Assembly: GCA_009809945.1 (NCBI GenBank)
Contig: WTPW01000020.1
Coordinates: 10,650 to 74,649 of the forward strand
Source of the DNA: Gigaspora margarita
Taxonomy: Eukaryota > Glomeromycota > Glomeromycetes > Diversisporales > Gigasporaceae
DNA length: 64,000 bases
Direction of reading: 5' to 3'
Within the stretch, counting starts at the first letter, position 1. Each line of letters begins with the position of its first letter. The position numbers were made by a program, and so were the translations under genes. A model generated the notes under the pieces. It searched no databases and was not told the origin of the DNA. It saw only the letters and a program-made list of their open reading frames with translations. Of this stretch, positions 59,921-64,000 are shown one piece after another.

Positions 59921-62469
59921 TGTTATTACTAAAATTTTCAGATTTAGTTAGTGTAATTCTGAAAAAATTAGAACTCAAAATTATTTAAATTTTTGTTATA
60001 CTACAAATATATTGCATATGAATATATTATATTAATTATATTAATTCATATTAACAGATCGAAATAAATATAGTACTGCACTTAAAAATGCAAGCAAATC
60101 ATATGATCAAAATTTAAATATTGGATAACTTATTAGCAGTTAGTATAATTAAAAAACTTCAACAAGGGAACACTAATTTGAGCCAATGTTTTTGACTGAG
60201 CTGTCTTATAAAAAGTAAATGCAATTCTACTTAAGTTCTGGTTTGCCAGAGCTAATAGCTGTGAAGAAGACTCATTTTGGTAAAATAGGTGTGGTACTAG
60301 AGAGTCTATTATATGTATTGTGAGTAGTGTAGAATTGTAAGTGTGTGTTTAATAGCTATTGCAAAAATAAGGTCCAGATAGTTAGCATTGAAGCTGAGTT
60401 GATAGTTGGGTTGAATTTGGCCATAGAATTTGGTAGAAGTACTTCTAATACTTCAATAGTATTTGCTTGGAATTAAGGATGCATCCTGAGCAGGGAGTAC
60501 AGCATCAGGAAATTTTTAATATAGATAAATATCAATATATAACAATTAATCGATATATATCAATTAAAAATTAATGATATATATCAATAAACTAGTTATA
60601 TATCAATAGATATCTATAATCGATATATAGCATAAATAAATATAAATCTCTATATATCTATTAATCAATTTTTATCATTTTATTAAAACCAATATATAGC
60701 GATTAATGGATATTAATTACAAAACCTGTGATCTAATATATCTCATATTATGTCATCAGTAAAAATTTAAAAAATAGATCATTAGATCATTAAGCAGATC
60801 TTTTTTCGATCTTTTTTTTGCTTTTTTTAATTATTTTTAATTTTTTAATTTTTTTTAATTTATTCGTTTATTTTTTTTATTTCATTATTTTTTTTTATTT
60901 TGTTTATTTTTTTTTATTTTGTTTATTTTTTTTTATTTGTTTATTTTTTTTTATTATTTATTTTATTTATTTATAATTGCATTTTTTATTTTTTGTTCAA
61001 TGCATTTTACTAATCAATTTTTTTTTACATGTAATCATTGTTAACTAGATTCTTTGCTTGGAATTAGTGTCATCATCATTACTGGAGCCATCGTTTGAGG
61101 TTGGTGTCATAATTTCACTTTGTTGCTAGTGCATTAGTAAATTGTATATTGCTGTTGTTGGTTGTTGGTGGGAATTTGTATCATTATGAGTATATCGTTT
61201 AGGTATCGCTTTTTATACATTTTGCTGTTGGAGCCATCATTACTGGAGTTATGGAGTCACTGTTTTTGTGTAAGTTTTTTGTCTTGGCATCACTTTTTTT
61301 TATTTTCTTATATTTTATTGATGCTTTTCTTTCTAGTTCTATTCCAGCTAATTTCACTATTGGAGCTTTCTTTACTGGAGTTATTGGAGCTGCTATTTTT
61401 ACATAAGTTTTTCATCTTGGGGTCACACTTTGTTTTTTTGTTTTTTTTTTATATATTTCTCTCCTTTCAAGCAGATTTCGCCATTGAGAAGTTGTTGGAA
61501 CTGTTATTTTTTTAGAATCATCATTTTTGGTAAGTTTTTTATTTTTGGGACGTTTCTTGTTTTTTTGTTGCTTTTTTCTCTTATTTAGGTACTAATTCTT
61601 CTTTTCTTTCAGGTGCAATTTTATTAGCATACTGTATCTATTGGAGACACCATTTTTGGGTATGTTTTTATTTTGGGACCATTATTTTTTTTATATATTT
61701 ACTAATGCTTTTCTTCTTTTAGTTGCAATTTCGTTGTTGGAGCCATCATTACTAGAGTTATTGGATGCTTTTTTTCTTTTAGATACAATTTTGCCATTGG
61801 AGCTATCATTAGGATTTGGGATCAGGTACTGGAGTTATTGGATACTTTTTTTCTTTTAGGTACGATTTTGTCATTGGAGCCATTGTTAGGAGTCGGGTTT
61901 GGGTACTAGAGCTATTGGATGCTTTTCTTCTTTAAATACGATTTCACCATTGGAGCTATTGTTAGAATTTAGGTTAGGTTTAGAGTTCACTGTCATTAGG
62001 ATTCAGGTTAGGGTTAGAGTTAGAGTTAGAGTTAGAGTTAGTTTTAAATGCTTGTTATTTTGTATTTTTTTTAAATATAGTGAATTTATCGTTTGTTGTA
62101 TTCTTTTTTTTTTTTAATAAAAATTATTATTTTTGTAATTTTGTATTTTTTTTTTTAATAAAAAAATCTTAAAATTAAAATTATTTATAAAATTTGCAAT
62201 GGATATTGATTGGCCAAATATGAATAATTGTTAATTGTTTTTATATTGATTATATATCAATTATTAATATTATAGATATATATCGATTATAATCACTATT
62301 GCTATATTAGTTATATATTGATTAATATCTATATCAGATATATATCGATTACTATCACTATCGATAATAATTGGCAGGGGTGTTGATTGTCAATATATAT
62401 CTTATTGGTTAGTAATTTATATATATCTATTTATAAAATTTGCTGATGAGAAGGTTTAGAAAAGTGGAT
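59921..62469. other. AT-rich element-like block with tandem repeats; no gene seen
   Basis: 60505-60720 and 62200-62440 are both dense in TATATATCGATTA / TAATCGATATATA motifs and may be the two ends of one element. Between them are a T-rich low-complexity tract (60795-60980) and a tandem repeat (61080-62040). 59921-60500 has no supported gene. Confidence 0.4.
61080..62040 (+). repeat. Degenerate tandem repeat, about eight units of variable length
   Basis: Each unit contains TTGGAGCCATCATTA(C/G)-like, GGAGTTATTGGATG(C) and, in most, TTTTTCTTTTAGGTAC(G)ATTT. The array ends in GTTAGAGTTAGAGTTAGAG. Frames through it give monotonous LLEPSLLELLE strings, an effect of the repeat. Confidence 0.7.
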
Positions 62470-63850
62470 ATAGTTGTGAGTAATCCAAGTCTATATTTGA
62501 GTTCTAGTGTATAATAAATATTGTATTAGAATAGAAAAAGTATCTGCAAGCTTTTTTGATAATAATGTTATTTTCAGAGTAGGTGAATATTTAGAGTTTG
62601 GCCTAGTGATAGATAAGACTAGTTTAGTAAATAAAAGGGTTAATTTCTTGGGGTTGGTATTGGTCTGCAATTGTATAGTAGAGGTGTTAGCAAGAATGGT
62701 TTGCTCTGTAACTAGAAACTATTGAGGTTGTTTGCCTTTAGGTAGGTAGTATATTTTCAGAAAATGTGTTGCTATGCAAGGAGTACTTTGTTGTCTGTTA
62801 AGCATAACTGCACAAAGTACATAATTTGTTTATTTCACAATTGCTTTTTGATTAGCTTGTATTTGAAATGGGTCCTGATAATTGGTCTAAAGGATAGTTG
62901 CTACTACTCATTGTTTGAGGCCAGGTAATTTTAGTATTTGCTATAACTGATATTTCGAGTCTAGAGAAGTGAAGAATAATTTTGAAAGTAGTAGTTAGTT
63001 AGTTAAAACTATCTATTCAGGGTGGTGGATATTGGAGTATACTAGTCATGGACCACAGGTTGTTTTGCAACTGCTATAGTCTAATATGTATAGTTTCTCC
63101 AAGTATATTGTTGTTATTGATTCTTATTAGGAAGTTGGATATATGGTACTGCAGTATATGTTCCAGATATTGCAAAAATTGTATATGTTGTGGTTAAGCA
63201 TGGTACTGTTTAGGATAAAGCATGAAAATTGCAATTTTTTTTTAGCTACAGTTAGGTACTGAGTTAGTATTTTAGAACATGTGGAGTATAAAAGCACAAT
63301 ATTGTGCAATTAATACTCTATAGTCAGAATTAGAACTGTGTTGATAACATATATGATCTGCTTGTCTGTAAACTTTTTGGTTTTGGTGATATTAATTAGG
63401 TTAGTTGCCTCTTTTCGAATTAGTTTAGTTTGTTGTATACTTTTGTTATTTAGAGTAAATCAGCATTCAAGAAACTTGTATGGCTAGTTAGATAGTAGTG
63501 GTTTAAGTTGATGGTTAAAGTATAGGAAGAGAACTGAGTTTTATAGTTTGTAGTAAAGATTGACTTGAATGGGTTAATCAGAATATCTGCCATTTGGTAA
63601 AAGGATATAGCAATTTGCATAATTTGTTTCAACTCATCAAGAGATGATGTAATCCACAGTATGTCATCCATGTAGGCCAATACTAAGAATGAAGAAGTAA
63701 GTTGCTAAGTTTTGTCTGAAGTTAGGTTGGTTTCCAGTTAACTTGTAGTAAATAGCTATGTACTTGTATAGTGATATTGTTTATTAGAAGGTCATAGTAT
63801 ATTCTTCAAAAAAGAGATATTATTGTCTTTTTTTGATAGATTCTATTTTT
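62470..63850 (-). mobile_element. LINE fragment: reverse transcriptase palm (YMDD) and thumb
   Basis: On the minus strand, AYMDDILWITSSLDELKQIM (63680 region) contains the YxDD catalytic motif. It is followed by ISFYQMADILINPFKS, then PYKFLECWFTLNNKS and IQQTKLIRKEATNLINITKT, YVINTVLILTIEY, LTQYLTVAKKKL and LNSTMLNHNIY, the order expected for the palm-to-thumb region of a glomeromycete LINE. Upstream (63830-63700) EEYTMTF fits part of the fingers. Frame changes and stops make it inactive. It is cut on the left by the AT-rich element and on the right by a Tc1-like end; the missing RNase H part could correspond to a copy like that at 26.6-28.2 kb. Confidence 0.75.
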
Positions 63851-63866
63851 AACTGTGTATGTGTTA

Positions 63867-64000
63867 CAGTGGCCTACCATAATATTGTGGACACTTTTTA
63901 AAAATTTATATAGAGCTAAATTTATAAGATATTAAGCTAAAAATAAAAATATAAATGCATTAAATCTATATCTTTTAAATAAAAAAAAGTTTATAAAATT
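63867..64000 (+). mobile_element. Left end of a Tc1/mariner-like element (runs off the window)
   Basis: After TA (63865-63866) comes CAGTGGCCTACCATAATATT, then GTGGACACTTTTTAAAAA, the form of a Tc1/mariner terminus. The other end is outside the window. Confidence 0.5.

Noticed and set aside
61162-61515. Hydrophobic 117-codon frame resembling a membrane protein
   Set aside because: Leu/Phe-rich strings come from the T-rich tandem repeat; units are not kept in frame.

Overview
The window looks like nuclear DNA of an arbuscular mycorrhizal fungus (Glomeromycotina, Rhizophagus-like). It is very AT-rich and gene-poor, with short AT-rich introns and a dense load of small non-autonomous DNA transposons. 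It also carries family-typical genes: a Sel1-repeat protein, a protein kinase with a Cys-rich NWTSGN-type N-terminal module, and multicopy glomeromycete hypothetical families. This assignment is inference from content; no database was consulted.

Layout. 0.9-1.7 kb: a frameshifted Sel1-repeat pseudogene. 1.9-6.4 kb: a 10-exon D-amino-acid oxidase gene whose spliced frame is open for 356 codons, although its second intron is 2.85 kb long and packed with nested palindromes. 8.6-10.5 kb: a four-exon kinase gene whose N-terminal module is duplicated. 12.4-14.8 kb, minus strand: the most striking object in the window, an apparent 20-exon gene in which 17 internal exons are exactly 3 nt and one is 12 nt. 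Splicing them joins a signal peptide to a six-cysteine tail, giving a 65-aa secreted peptide.

From 15 to 64 kb the sequence is mostly mobile DNA. Many elements could be delimited by terminal inverted repeats (TIRs) plus target-site duplications (TSDs): hAT-like (8-bp TSD), PIF/Harbinger-like (TAA), Tc1/mariner-like (TA) and one Mutator-like (9 bp). There is a tRNA-derived SINE at 21.1 kb, two decayed minus-strand LINE fragments (26.6-28.2 and 62.5-63.9 kb), several minisatellites, one 484-base assembly gap, and two short internal TTAGGG-like arrays.

Host-type coding sequence in the right-hand part is limited. A two-exon gene lies at 36.1-36.7 kb. A decayed multicopy-family gene at 37.5-41.9 kb carries two hAT-type insertions about 100 bp apart. 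A decayed minus-strand coding stretch lies near 44.5-45.4 kb. The genes show no common pathway or operon-like arrangement.
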